This document shows, one piece after another, positions 33,753 to 45,649 of a DNA stretch of 64,000 bases. The notes under the pieces were generated by a model. The model was given only the letters and a program-made list of their open reading frames with translations. It did no database searches and was not told where the DNA came from. A program made the position numbers and the translations under genes. This DNA comes from Diphasiastrum complanatum (lineage: Eukaryota > Streptophyta > Lycopodiopsida > Lycopodiales > Lycopodiaceae). Positions within the stretch are counted from its first letter, which is position 1. Each line of letters starts with the position of its first letter. The stretch lies in contig CM055095.1 in assembly GCA_029204225.1 (NCBI GenBank), forward strand, positions 21,990,699 through 22,054,698. The letters are read 5' to 3'.

Positions 33753-34386
33753 TGTTGTGGATCCTTCAATTTCGGATCTCCAAGAAGCTCTGATGCAGCT
33801 GTTGTGGATCTGGGAAGTTGAGGACGTCGGAGACTTCGAGCGCTTCGAAGTCGAAGCTAGTTGTGATGCATTGATAGGAGCTCAAATGGAGCCGATCTGT
33901 CTAGGGAAGCTACAAGAACTAATTAGCTAAGCATTACAAGATAATTTAAGTTAAAAACACAACTAACTATTTCTTGCTACTCCGCTTAACTACAAGGGCT
34001 TAATGGTTGAGTCGTGACATTCAAACTATCACGCTCGTCAAGCTCTAATGACTTACTTGACATCCAATGTGTTTGGCTCGACTTTTGGCTTTGCTGGCTC
34101 AACTTTTGGATTTGCTCATAGCTAGGGTTGAGTCCTCGTCGAGGACTTTGTTCTCTTGTGCCTTGGTTTCTCTTCGCTGTCTTTGTTGCCTTCGGGGACT
34201 TCGGCCACTTCGGCCACTTCGGTGTCGATGACTTGGACTGAGGCTGGTGCCTTGGCAATGCATTGGAGTCAGGGACTTCGGCTTAGTTGGGGACTTTGGT
34301 TGCTACCTGTGTAGAGATCTCGTGTATTTCTGCAGGTATGAATTCACAAAAAAGTGCTTTGTGAGTAGAAATCTTAAGTTTCTTCA
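33753..34386 (-). repeat. LTR of copia G, with polypurine tract on one side and primer-binding site on the other
   Basis: On the minus strand it starts TGAAGAAACTTAAG at 34386 and ends ...CACAACA at 33753, 634 bp. It follows the pol gene and polypurine tract of G as a 3' LTR would, yet is followed by a primer-binding site as a 5' LTR would be. Plus-strand positions 33800-34260 are rich in GACTTCGG-like repeats. Confidence 0.75.
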
Positions 34387-34400
34387 GCTCCCTCTTAAAG
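34387..34400 (-). other. Polypurine tract of element G
   Basis: Minus strand TTTAAGAGGGAGC directly before the LTR start TGAAG. Confidence 0.65.
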
Positions 34401-36685
34401 CATGGTAGCCTTGTGATTCCCAAGCTAGCTCTCTGTCTTTCAAACGTTTCCTTATCCAAAGGCTTTGTGAAGATGTCGGCCACCATCTGCTTGGTTGGAA
34501 TGAAAGTAGTTTGTAGCTCGTTCCTCTCCACTAGATATCTGATCAAATGATATCCTATAGCAATGTGTTTCATTCTGGAGTGAAACACTAGATCCTTTGT
34601 CAGATGTATTGAACATGTGTAGGACTAGTGGCTCGTTGGTGCTCTCTCCCAAACCATCTAGAAGTTGTCTGAGCCATGTCAGCTCATTAGCCATTTTAGC
34701 TGTAGCAACATACTTTGCTTCACATGATGATTGGACAATAGTGGTCTGCTTTCTGCTGATCCAAATAACAACTGCATTGGCTGCTATTGTGCATCCTCCT
34801 GAGACACCTTTGGAATCATCTTTGATTGATGCCCAGCTAGCATTACTATACGACTATATGCGAAGTCCTGCATGTCGAGAGTAGCAGAGTCCATAGTGCT
34901 TTGCAGGTATTGCAGCTTTTTTTTGGCAATTTTCCAGTGTGTCAGACCTAGATTAATGTTAAATTGGCTCAATCTGAACACTGCATAGGCAATGTCAGGC
35001 CTTGTATTGTATGCCAAGTACATCAAAAAACCAATAAGCCTCATGTAAGGCTTATGTTGCATAGCTTGTCTGTCTGCATTGTCTTTGTGACAATCTTCAC
35101 TTGTCAGCACTGTGCCAGGTACCATGGAAGTGTTTACTCCCTTACAATCTGTCATGTCAAAATCATCAATAATTTTCTGGATATATCTTGACTGGTGTAG
35201 ATATAATTTACCACCATCAAGATCCCTGTCGATCTGCAAGCTCAGGTAGCATTTTGCTGCGCCTAGGTTCGATATTTCAAAGTGCTTTGAAATATCCTTC
35301 TTCACCTGTGCAATCAGTTTATCACTCCTCGACAGGATTAGTGTGTTGTTTACATAGACACCAATTATGATGATTTCTGCATCTATGACTTTTAAATATA
35401 CACTATAATCAGCCATCAAAGGCTGGAATCCTAAGGATCTGAGAGCATGATCCTTTTTCTTGTACCACTGCCTAGCAGACTGTTTGAGTCCATAAATGCT
35501 TCTTTGCATTTTGCAGGCATAGTCAGGAATAACTCACAAGTAAATTCTGGCGGTTGGTCCATATAGACCTCTTCCTTCAGATCACCATGCAAGAAAGTTG
35601 TCTTTTCATCTACAATATGGATTTTCAGATTGTAGGCTGCTGCATAAGCAAATAGAATTTGTATGGATGTATGCTTGACTACATGAAAAAAAGTTTTAGT
35701 GTAATCAATATCATATGCATGGAAAATTGCCAATGTATGTAGTTGTGACAAGCCTGACTTTGTATCTTGATACATTGCCATCTGGTCCATACTTATATTT
35801 GTAGATCCATTTGCACTTGATAGTCTCTCTCTCAGCTGGTACTAGTTCAAGAGTCCAGACCTTGTTCTTCTTCATGAAATCCATCTCTTTCTCCATGGCT
35901 TTTATCCATCTGTCCTTGTCGGGACTGGCGGTTGCTTCTTCATAGGTTTGTGTTTCACCACCAAATCCACAAAACTCTTCTGCTATCGAAGCTGAGTTGT
36001 CAGACGCAAATCTGATTGGTGCTCTTCTGTCTCTTGTCGATCTCCTTGGAGATTGAGCTTGCACTTTGATGGTTTTGCCTATGTCGAGTGCCTTTCCTTT
36101 GTTGATTGCAGTGCTGCTATGTGTAGCAGGTGTCCTCGATACATGCTGCATGTTGGGGTCTTCGTCCTCTGAATTGTCACTCAATCCATCTGGAATTTGA
36201 GCATTCTCATCTGGATGCTCAGTCGATCTCCTTGGAGATTGAGCTTGCACTTTGATGGTTTAGCCTATGTCGAGTGCCTTTCCTTTGTTGATTGCAGTGC
36301 TGCTATGTGTAGTAGGTGTCCTCGATACATGCTGCATGTTGGGGTCTTTGTCCTCTGAACTGTCAATCAGTCCATTTAGAATTTGGGCATTCTCATCTGG
36401 ATGCTCAGGGTCCACTCCCCCTGTCGATGTCGGCAGGCCATAGTACTTCTTACCAAGAACTTCGTAGCTAACTGGATCTTCATTAGCCATTGTTCTTGCT
36501 TCATTGAATTTGACATCCCCGACAGTCTTTCCCTGATTGGTCTTTGGCATGTAGATCTTGTAGTATGATGAATGAATATCATATCCTACAAGGTATCCCT
36601 GTTTGACTTTCTCATCCAACTTCTTTCGAAGTTTTTTGGAATTGTGAGCATATGCAATGTTGAGAATCTCTGCTCTGATACCCAT
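34401..36685 (-). pseudogene. Copia G remnant: integrase end, reverse transcriptase, RNase H
   Basis: From 36685 leftward: the end of integrase (Lys-Gln-Gly-Tyr-Leu-Val-Gly-Tyr-Asp), a Ser/Thr/Pro-rich linker holding a 186-bp tandem duplication, then reverse transcriptase from about 35990. Its N-terminal part is at 36250-35711, frame-shifted parts at 35790-35431, and its C-terminal part in the 35509-34784 frame. The catalytic box there reads Tyr-Val-Asn-Asn in place of Tyr-Val-Asp-Asp, an inactivating change. RNase H follows to 34401 (Met-Ala-Asn-Glu-Leu-Thr-Trp; Asp-Ile-Phe-Thr-Lys-Pro). Gag, protease and the integrase catalytic core are missing. Confidence 0.82.
36036..36407 (-). repeat. 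186-bp tandem duplication in the copia G linker
   Basis: Two adjacent copies (36036-36221 and 36222-36407) differ at few positions. The unit is 62 codons, so it keeps frame, but the 36222 copy has a T-to-A change (plus strand GGTTTAGCC) that creates a stop on the minus strand. Confidence 0.9.
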
Positions 36686-36687
36686 TA

Positions 36688-37099
36688 GAGAAAATATGGG
36701 CCCAAAGAGGGCCCTATAAGAAATGCCATATAGGAGAGAGAAAAATAACTATAAGGTAATTATAATATCATTTTCTAACTTCTTTACGCATCTGCCCGCA
36801 CTACTTTCCATGTAAATGAATACACCTTAGTTTAGTCACATCAAACTTCACTAGTGTTTAACCATAGTTAAAATATAATTTTCAAAATGCTGAAATATTC
36901 CCTCCCAATAGTTGGAAACACTCAAAAAATTGAATTAGGAGTGACATTTCTGAAACAAATTGTGTTGTTTGTTACTATACTATTGTACTGATGACAAAGT
37001 TTTATTATCTTCATGTGGATCTGTCACCAGAATATGCTCCGTTCAAGACAAGAAATTCAAAGCAACCCAAATTGTCAATTTCTGATATGGTTTGATACA
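36688..37099. other. AT-rich spacer, no gene seen
   Basis: No coding pattern. GGGCCC occurs twice near 36699 and 36710. Confidence 0.5.
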
Positions 37100-38433
37100 G
37101 GGAGGAAAAGCTAAAGCATGTAGATTTATGGTCATCAGGAACATTGTATCCTATCGATCCATGTTCAGTGCAACATCCAGATTTTCATTCGGTGAGTCAG
37201 TTGATAATCCATATGTGTCATGGTAAAAATGGCCTTTTGGGTTATTGTGAGAATTTGATGCTCTATGAGAATGCACATTCAATGCAAAAAATACATTATT
37301 TGGAAGATGAATCAAGGAAAATATCAAAGGAGTGTGAAGAAAACTCTACAAAGTTGAAAACTTGTTTGGATGAAAATGAGATGCTCAAGAAGGAGATCCA
37401 AAGGTTGAAATCTTCTTTGCATCATTATACAACTAGTAATGATGAGATAAAAACTGCATTTCAATCCATGCGTATCTCATATTTGTCTCTTGTTAAAGAT
37501 ATGGATGTACTGAACAGAAAGGTCTGAAGCAACAAGAGGAAAAGACTTGTAATGGTATTGAATATTGCTTGAACTTTTTGATTCATTCATAATCACTAAT
37601 TTTGTTATTTATTCATTTCAACTTTCTGTTGATTTGCTTATTATATATTGCTGTGAATACTATGAGTGTCCTAATTTCTATTGACATTTTCATGCACATT
37701 ATGTTTGCAATGCAGATCAGCATTGGTTGTTGAAGACAGAGATTGAAGTTGGCAAGGAATTGGACAAGCTGCCAACTTTGGGAGGTGCAAATCAGTATTC
37801 GAGAAAACTCCAGATTCCATAAGGAGTTATGTGACGAGCCCATTCCAGTTGGGAGTTGATCCGTATTACGTGTCCATGCCGAGAAGGAACCGATGGAAGG
37901 ATTGCGGTGTGCCTAGGAATAAAATCACCATCCACACATTCAATTGGCCTATCATTAGTTGGAATATTTTTGTGGACTTCCATAGGGCTCTCCAAGCCTA
38001 TGCATAGGAATATATGAATTCACCACATCCGATGGTTAGACAATCAACGATATTCTTGAAAGACTTGGCTTAGTTGGCATCAATTCAAACTAGATGGGAC
38101 GACTATTTTCCAATACTTTGTTTTGATCCAAATCTACCAATGGCATCAGACAAAGTCCGAGATCAATTGCCAATAGCTAGACTATACAACCGTGTGGCGA
38201 TGCTGGGAGGATCTTGGGAGCCAAAATTAATTTTTTGGACAATGTCTAACTGGTTGTTCGGGGCCGATAACTGCTTTATACCGCACACACGAGATTTCAA
38301 TGAGCCGCGCTTGGAATTTTTGGAGAAAATCCAGTATCATCTCATAAAGGTGCGTGAGGAGTCCCAAATAATAATCTCACGAGTTGTCATGGGACCGCCA
38401 ACCGTTGGAGGGTTTGCGAATTCCACTTATTAA
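37100..38433 (+). pseudogene. Broken gene of unknown family: coiled coil plus globular C-terminus
   Basis: I do not recognise this family. 37144-37527 is open and encodes a Glu/Lys/Leu/Ser-rich segment with heptads (about residues 45-105), consistent with a coiled coil. After about 190 bp of AT-rich sequence, possibly an intron, coding resumes near 37800. The frame ending at 38433 reads well upstream of its first Met, through Pro-Arg-Arg-Asn-Arg-Trp-Lys-Asp-Cys-Gly and Asn-Trp-Pro-Ile-Ile-Ser-Trp, but crosses in-frame stops near 38006 and 38072. The remaining open part (38074-38433, 119 codons) is a compact aromatic-rich sequence. It lies next to the 3' LTR of copia H. It may be a host gene remnant or a transposon accessory ORF. 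The coiled-coil plus Trp-rich layout recalls the pseudogene at 689-3479, but I see no clear sequence match. Confidence 0.5.
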
Positions 38434-38461
38434 GCCTAGTTAATAAGTGAGAGGGATTTGG

Positions 38462-39106
38462 TGTGAAAGTTTTCAGATCCTTAAGATCCAATCAACTTGA
38501 AAGATCTTTGGTTAGAAAGAGAAATACAATACCAATCTCACCTATGTAGAAAAATCAACATCTACACACAAAATGAGATGCAAATACTAATAGAACTTGA
38601 TCAAACTTGAATGAAATGATAAAGTACTTTTGTTGTTACAAAACCAGCAAGCTACTATATTTCACACATGTGGATCCGAGAATAGAAATTATAGATCATT
38701 CTACACATAAAATTGCTTGCAATCACACGCATAGTGCACCAGTGGATAGTAGAACCCAAGAAAAACATGTATAAGCATGAAATGAGATAGATAAGAGAGA
38801 AGATTACTCTCTCCACGAGTTACATCCTTTTGTAACAGGTCCAAACCCTATTTGGCCACTTGGCTTTCCCTCCAAAATGCTAACCCTACTGTTTTTGGGT
38901 CTAGATTCAAAGTACCCAACATTCAAATTTGAATCTACTCAAACTCGCCTTCTAACTTTCCCACACTTTCAAAAAGTGTTTATTCAAATGACATTTAAAC
39001 TAATGAACTTTGAAAAGTCAATCTCTAAGTCTAAAAACAAAGTTGGCCTCAATATGCCAAATATGGAAATATAGCAAATATGATCAAACTAATTGAATCT
39101 TTCACA
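38462..39106 (-). repeat. 3' LTR of copia element H
   Basis: 645 bp. Its ends form an 8-bp inverted repeat (TGTGAAAG...CTTTCACA). On the minus strand it follows a polypurine tract GAAGAGGGAG (39107-39116). Confidence 0.75.
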
Positions 39107-39870
39107 CTCCCTCTTCAACTAGTTTTAGCGTGGACTTTGATAACACTCCAAGTGATGTCCTATACTTCATAAACAAGTCCTTTCCCAATGATTTGGTAGA
39201 TATCAGCTACACATTCCCTTGAAGACACATGTTGAAGCTCCACCTCCTTTGCCTTGCTCCCCTCCCTAACAAAATGATATTGCACCTCAATATGCTTGCT
39301 CCTAGCATGAAAGATAGGATTGGTTGCCAACCTTTGGGCTGATTGATTGTCAAAAAAGATGATTGGGCTCTCTGAAAAATCCAGCAAGTGAAAATCCTTG
39401 ATCATCCTCTTGATCCATACCATTTTCTTTGTGCAATGTGTAAGAGCTTTGTACTCGGCCTCACTAGATGAAAATGAGATAGTGGCTTGTTTCTTCGACA
39501 TCCATGATATAGCTCCATTATAGTATGAAAATACAGTGAGCTCTAATAGATTTCCTATCCATTACATCTCAATCGTAGTCCGAATCTGAAAATCCAAAAA
39601 GATTAGGTGATGATCCCTCATACAATACGTCAAAATCTCGAGTTCCAATGATGTACCTCAAAACTCGCCGCTTTCCTACCTTCCAATGCTCCTCACTAGG
39701 ATCTTGCATGAATTGACTCAATCTTCCAACACAATAGCTTAGATCTGGTCTAGTAATGGTTAGATAGATGAGTGAACCAACTAGCTTCCTATAGTAAGTA
39801 ATGTCCTAGAAGGATCTTTCATTACCTCTTATAATTAGCTTTACATGAGACTCCATAGGTGTATCACTAG
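39107..39870 (-). pseudogene. Copia H, 3' part: end of reverse transcriptase and RNase H
   Basis: The minus strand encodes RNase H (Ser-Ser-Ser-Glu-Ala-Glu-Tyr near 39460; Asp-Asn-Gln-Ser-Ala near 39350; His-Ile-Glu-Val-Gln-Tyr-His-Phe near 39290). Just to the right is the reverse-transcriptase C-terminus (Thr-Arg-Pro-Asp-Leu-Ser-Tyr near 39750). The frame is broken by shifts. At 39870 the gene is interrupted by the non-coding LTR element. It resumes at 43042. Confidence 0.8.
39866..39870. repeat. Target-site duplication ACTAG, left
   Basis: ACTAG before the LTR start TGTTATG, and again at 43042-43046 after the LTR end. Confidence 0.9.
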
Positions 39871-40393
39871 TGTTATGTCCATGGCCAGTAAGTAGGATTC
39901 AGTATACTCCTAGTCTTGGATACACGACGATACTCCAGTTAATCAATTTGTTAGTTATGCCACACCATACTAGATGTGACCCGAAAGTAACTAATATCCT
40001 TGTGAGGCCCAGAACACACTAAATGGAGTTTAGACAAGGTATGAGATAGTGCATGCATGTGTAGAGTTATCAATAGCAATTCTATGAATAGTTGGTCCAT
40101 GCTTAGGACTCTATTCTAGGTGAATCTATGTATAGGGAACTTAGGGCTATGCATGGCTATGTGCCCAGGTTGCTTTTGGCTCTATATATTGAGGCTGAAC
40201 TCACCCTACTCCTCATTGTGATCATTGATTCATTGCCAGGGTTTCATTCTACCTTCATGCTTCTTATTCCTTGGCTTGGGAGTGAAGCTTCTAGAGTTGA
40301 ATGGTTGCTTCTACTTGGTTGGGTGGTTTCTCCATAGTGTGTTTTCCATTGTGTTTTATCTTGTAAGCAGGATCTTAGGGAGCTTACCTTATA
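39871..40393 (+). repeat. 5' LTR of the non-coding LTR element, copy 1
   Basis: It starts TGTTATGTCC and ends TACCTTATA. It is closely similar to 55894-56411 and, over its last 298 bp, to 42744-43041. Confidence 0.88.
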
Positions 40394-40394
40394 T

Positions 40395-40406
40395 TGGTAT
40401 CAGAGC
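40395..40406 (+). other. Primer-binding site of the non-coding LTR element, copy 1
   Basis: Perfect TGGTATCAGAGC, one base after the LTR. Confidence 0.88.
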
Positions 40407-42743
40407 AAGGCATACGAAGATTGGAGAACATGGAAAAGGGCTACCTTTCATTGAAATTTCGGATTGGATCCATGGGAATTCTCTTCTAAGGTGGATAGCA
40501 AGCTTGCAAGTGGGTGTACTATCCCGATTTCAATTTGCATGTTGCGAAGATCCATTACTCTTGGGATTCTTTGTGGTTTTATGGAGAATTGTCCTTGAAG
40601 GTCAATTTGATGCTTTTTTGGAGTTTTTTCTTGTGTAGATCAAATCTTTGGTAGATCTGAATTTTCCAGCAAGTGTACTTTCATTTTAGGGTTCATTAAT
40701 GATGCATGCCGATCCTTTCCAACGATTTATGATTCTAGGCTATGTTTTGGTCAAAATTGCTTGGTTTTTCATGCTTTTTAACACAAAATGGATAGTAAGA
40801 ACCAAAATCCAGCAAAATCAGACCAATTAAATGATTTTAATTCTGTAAATTGGTTTGCATGTGTTAGAAAAAGAGTTGTATGTCATGAATTTCCACTTTA
40901 TTGTGATGAAAAAACCAGAAAATAGCAAAAAATCATCATTTTTGCTTGTTTTTTCATAAATTTTGATAGTAGGTCGTTGTAAAACACCATGTAGAGCTTG
41001 TAAAGTGGTGTACAAAAGTCTTTTGAAGCTTTCCCTGAAGTTAGAACCAAGAATTCCAACAATTGAACTTGTAGGAAGTCAAAAAAATTTCAAAAAATGA
41101 CCATTTTTAGTGATTTTTGGGGGATGAATCTCTCAAAATCCATAAGGAGATCATTCTGGAATTATTTACAACATGATTAGCTTTTTTTTCTACCTTCCCA
41201 GCAAGTTATGAGACCTATAAAATGATGGCAAGTGGCTTATGCACCATCTCCATCAAGTTTGAAGCTATTTTGACTTCTACAAATCAAGAAATCTTCGTTC
41301 TCAGCCTATACTGCATCTTAGGATGAGTATGAATGTTTTATGGAAGTCTAATTGATTGTTTAAGACTGTTGGTAGCATCAATTTTGGGCTGGAATGGGTG
41401 TTTGCAAGTTTTTGCATGATATTGTCTTGTGGAAATGTACCCTACTACAGATTTTTTGACACTTCGATCTCGCACGTGTGGAGCCTAGGTGGTAGGCTGA
41501 TGTGGCAAGCATCTTGTTCACTTGTTCTCCCTCTGTATTGAGTTTTACAACACCCAATTTGGTATCTTGTAGCCAAAGTTATGATCATTTGAAATTTTGC
41601 AGTTTTGTGAGTAAAATTGGCAAAATTTGAAATTGTTCTGATTGCATGTCAGTCATTTCCCTAATTTGTAGTATCGTGCTGCATGGATTGGTTGCATGCC
41701 AATTCTCAGATTGATTCTGACATGCATAATGGATTTACAATCGATTTGAGTGGTCATATGCATGTGCTTTGATAGTTGGGTCACAAATCAATGATATTGG
41801 TTGACGAATTCCGTAAAATTGAAGTTTACGTAAAAATTCCAAAATGATGTTTTGTGACTGATGTAGTGTAATTTGCATGCCAGTTTGACATTGGGTTAGT
41901 AACATTAGGAATCAGATAGTGTTTCAATTTTTCGATTTCGATTGTCATTTGTACTAACAATATTTTCGTTAGAATTTTCTTTTGTAGTTGAAGATGATTG
42001 TCATTTTGGTATGCGTTCAGTCTTTAATTCCCAGTTGTTTATATTTATGGTTGACGAATCATAAATAAATACTTAATTATTGTTAGAGAATTATAAGGAA
42101 TGGTAATGATTCTTAAGTGTGATGATTAATTCTTGATCTATTACTTGAGTAAGAATTCAGATCAGGGCTTTGAGTCTCTCTACTCCAGTATTTTATTTGA
42201 GAACCTATGGATCTCACAAACATTCTCACAAAATAAATATTTTATTTGTGGAGAATTTAATTTATCTAGTGGATGTTATTCTGCTACAGTTTATGGTTTG
42301 CAGATGCTTGAGTACAATTCTTCATTTGATTGGATCTCCAATTATCTTAGGAGACAGACAAGTCTATTAAGATGAATGAATGTTATTTTCTTGCATTTGG
42401 TGCTAGAAACAGGAGCATTTAACTCAAAAGAGTATCTGGGGTACTCAGAGTTGAGTTTAATCATTCTATATCTTAATGATTCTCCTAGAGATTCTAGCTA
42501 AATGAATTATCATAATTTAGGATTTGGATTCTAAGGATATTTGTACTTGAAAGCTTATGAATTATTTGTGAGAGTTGTGGATAGTTTCAGACTGTAATTA
42601 TAATTATTTTATTATTTCTTTAACTTTAATCTCAAGTTAGGTTATTTCACCCAATGTTTCATGTAAGTGTTTTGTTGTACTCCAGTGCAGAGATTATTTC
42701 TGAGTAATGGTTTGATGTGAAAGTTAGACTAAGGATATTGATT

Positions 42744-43041
42744 TCCATGCTTAGGACTCTATTCTAGGTGAATCTATGTATAGGGAACTTAGGGTTACGC
42801 ATGGCTATGTGCCCAGGTTGGATTTTGCTCTATATATTGAGGCCAAACTCGCCCTACTCCTCATTGTGATCATTGATTCATTGCCAGGGTTTCACTCTAC
42901 CTTCATGCTTTTTATTCCTTGGCTTGGGGGTGAAGCTTCTAGAGCTAATTGGTTGTTTCTACTTGGTTGGTTGGTTGCTCCATAGTGTGTTTTCCATTGT
43001 GTTTTATCTTGTAAGCAAGATCTTAGGGAGCTTCCCTTATA
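42744..43041 (+). repeat. 3' LTR of the non-coding LTR element, copy 1, 5'-truncated
   Basis: It matches the last 298 bp of the 5' LTR, from TCCATGCTTAGGACTC to CCCTTATA. The upstream 225 bp and any polypurine tract are absent. Confidence 0.85.
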
Positions 43042-43046
43042 ACTAG
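43042..43046. repeat. Target-site duplication ACTAG, right
   Basis: Directly follows the 3' LTR end ...CCCTTATA. Confidence 0.9.
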
Positions 43047-45645
43047 CTTTTGCATCTACCATTTGAAATCTTTCTAGAATAGAATTAGTATACTTCTCTT
43101 GACAAATGAAAGTAGATTGAGAAGATCTAATGATTCTATTCCCAAAGTGTAATGCAAATTACCAAAATCATGCACCTCAAACTCCTTCTTAAGAGCATTC
43201 TTGATATCCTCCACATCTTGATTGTCTCCACCACTCAAGATGATATCATCCACATAGATTAGCAAGATGGTAACATCATTTGCAACAAATCTATAATAAA
43301 GTGAATGATCATACTCACTCATAACAAAGCCTTGAGAGAGTAAAAAAATGTTAAGCTTAGCATATCAACTCCTTGGTGCTTGCTTAAGGCCATACAAACT
43401 CTTTTGTAGTAGACACACATGATTTGGCTTTGTTGATGAAATGTAGCTCTCGGGCTGCTCCATGTACACTTCCTCCTCAAGATCACCATTCAAGAATGCA
43501 TTTGAAATGCCCATTTGCCATAGATCCCATCCATAAAGTGTAGCAAGTGAAATGATGACTCAAATGCTTACCATTCTTGCCACGGGTGCAAAGGTCTCAT
43601 TATAGTCAATCCCTTGTTATTGAGCATATCCTTTTGCCACTAACCTTGCCTTGTACTTGTTGATAGATCCATCTTGGTTTGTCTTCACCTTGAAGATCCA
43701 TTTGCATCCAATAGCTTTCTTGTCCTTAGGCAACTCCACCAATCTCCATGTGCCATTCTTCATAAGGGCTTGATACTCAAGATCCATTGCTTGGATCTAC
43801 TCCTCTTCTTTCCTTGCTTGATCTACACTTGTAGGCTCATCCAAAGAGGTTAGGAAAGCAACATAGTTTCTAGAAAATACTTGCTTACCCTTTTGATCAT
43901 ATGTGAGCCTTGAAGGTACTTGTCTTTCCCTTGATGTTCTCCTTGGCTTTTGACTTGATGAAGGTCCATCATTATCACCATCCAAAGTAGGATCCTTTTC
44001 ATCAACATCAAGAATGTTTGATCCATCCACACCTTTATCAATCATGCTTGAAGACACTTTTGGATGTTCCCCTCATAAAAAATGACATCTCTACCAACAA
44101 TCACTTTGTTAGTAGAAGGAATGTAAACCTTGTAGGCTTTACTCACCTCAGTATATCCAACAAAAATTTCTCTTCTTGAAGATGGATCCTCCTTGGTCCT
44201 ATCATCAAGAGTAACGTTGACATAGCATGTTCATCCAAAGGTTCTTAGAAAGTTGACACTCGGCCTCCTCTTGAATAGCATCTCAAAAGGTGTCCTTCCA
44301 TCCCATAGCACTCGGCCACCTATTGCACAAGAAATTGGCACACAACAAAGCTTGATCCCAAAATGGTTTGTCAAGATGCACTTAACCTCATAGCTTTAGC
44401 ACTTTCGCATAAAGTCCTATTCTTCCTTTCAGACACTCCATTTTGTTGTGGGGTCCTTGATGTTGTATACTCCCTCTTGATCCCATGCTCAGCACAAAAG
44501 GCCTTGAACTTGGTAGATATGTACTCGCCACCATTATCACTCCTTAAGCACTTGATCCTTGTGGAAAGTTGGTTCTCCCTTGCATTCTTGAACTTGATAA
44601 AGACATCATACACTTCATCCTTTCTCTTTAGTAGATAGATCCAACAAAATCTACCAAATCATCAATGAATGCTACATACATCTTAGCTCCACTATTGCTA
44701 ATTGTAGTAAATCCATGAATATCCGAATGCACAAGTTGAAAAGGCTTTGTAGATTTAGATATAGATCTAATATAAGTTAGTCTATGTGACTTAGACAAAG
44801 CACAAGGCTCACAAACATGTTTGATGCCACTTAAGGAACTTGGAAGACCTCACAATCTTCTTCCTAGCCATTACCTCCAATGATTTAAAGTTGAGGTGTC
44901 CCAACCTTTTATGCCAAACCTCTTGAATATGTATTTGCTCCCTTGCAACACATCCAACTTGGTTAGAAATAACACAAGCATCTAGTTTGAACAACTTCCC
45001 TTGTCTTTTACCTTTTCCAAACAAGACATCCTTCCTTTTGGTCATACAAGTATCTCCATCAAACTCCACCCTGAGGCCTTTACTTAGCATTTGACTCACA
45101 CTAAGCAAATTCTTTGTAATAGATGGAATAAACAAGACATCATCCAAATGAACATTCCTATTTGTAGAGAGAAAAATAGGAATTGTGCCAATCCCTTTGA
45201 TTGCACACTCACCATCATTGGCCGTGTAGATCACCCTCTTGTCATCTCCATATGCCAACAAAGAAGTGAAGTACTCTTTGTGAAAGGTCATGTGTGAACT
45301 TGCTCCACTATCAATCCACCAAGGATCTAGATCTCCATCATTAGCAAGCATACATGAAGACATCACAAAAGCATCATCATTTCCATCTTGCTTGTCTCCT
45401 TGATCTCTCTTTTTCTCGTAGCACTCACTTGCAAAGTGTCCTTTGATGACACAATAGAAGCACTTGAGCTAATTTGCCCTTTTTGAACATAGCATCCTCT
45501 TGAAGTGTCGATGTAGATCCACTTCTTGCTTGAAGCCTATATTCCTCATTGATCAAGATCTCTTGAATATCCATCAAACTTTGCAAAGTCTTTTGAATAA
45601 GTTTTGGAAGTTGTTGTAGGTTTGGAGGAGAGACCAGCAACACGA
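43047..45645 (-). pseudogene. Copia H, 5' part: gag end, protease, integrase, reverse transcriptase
   Basis: Minus strand from 45643 leftward: the C-terminal half of gag; protease with an intact Asp-Ser-Gly-Ala active site (near 45315); a GAG-pre-integrase domain (Trp-His-Lys-Arg-Leu-Gly-His near 44905) in the 45366-44809 frame; the integrase core (Ser-Asp-Asn-Gly-Gly-Glu-Tyr near 44540; Pro-Gln-Gln-Asn-Gly near 44440); a linker (44057-43797); and reverse transcriptase with Tyr-Val-Asp-Asp near 43260. Several frameshifts are present. Of the copia copies here it keeps the most domains, but it is split by the inserted LTR element at its 3' side and by an inversion within gag at its 5' side. Confidence 0.85.
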
Positions 45646-45649
45646 CAAG

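Larger units (their letters stand above)
39871..43041 (+). mobile_element. Non-coding LTR element (LARD/TRIM-like), copy 1
   Basis: This is a 3171-bp insertion inside copia H with a clean ACTAG duplication. It has a 523-bp 5' LTR, a primer-binding site after a 1-base spacer, about 2.3 kb of internal DNA without credible coding capacity, and a 298-bp partial 3' LTR lacking the first 225 bp. The LTR ends read TG...TA. The length and non-coding interior fit a non-autonomous LTR element mobilised in trans. A second copy is at 55894-57040. Confidence 0.85.

Noticed and set aside
39871-40393. Possibility that the non-coding LTR element is Cassandra (5S-RNA-bearing TRIM)
   Set aside because: The LTR contains no recognisable 5S rRNA box and at 523 bp is longer than expected.
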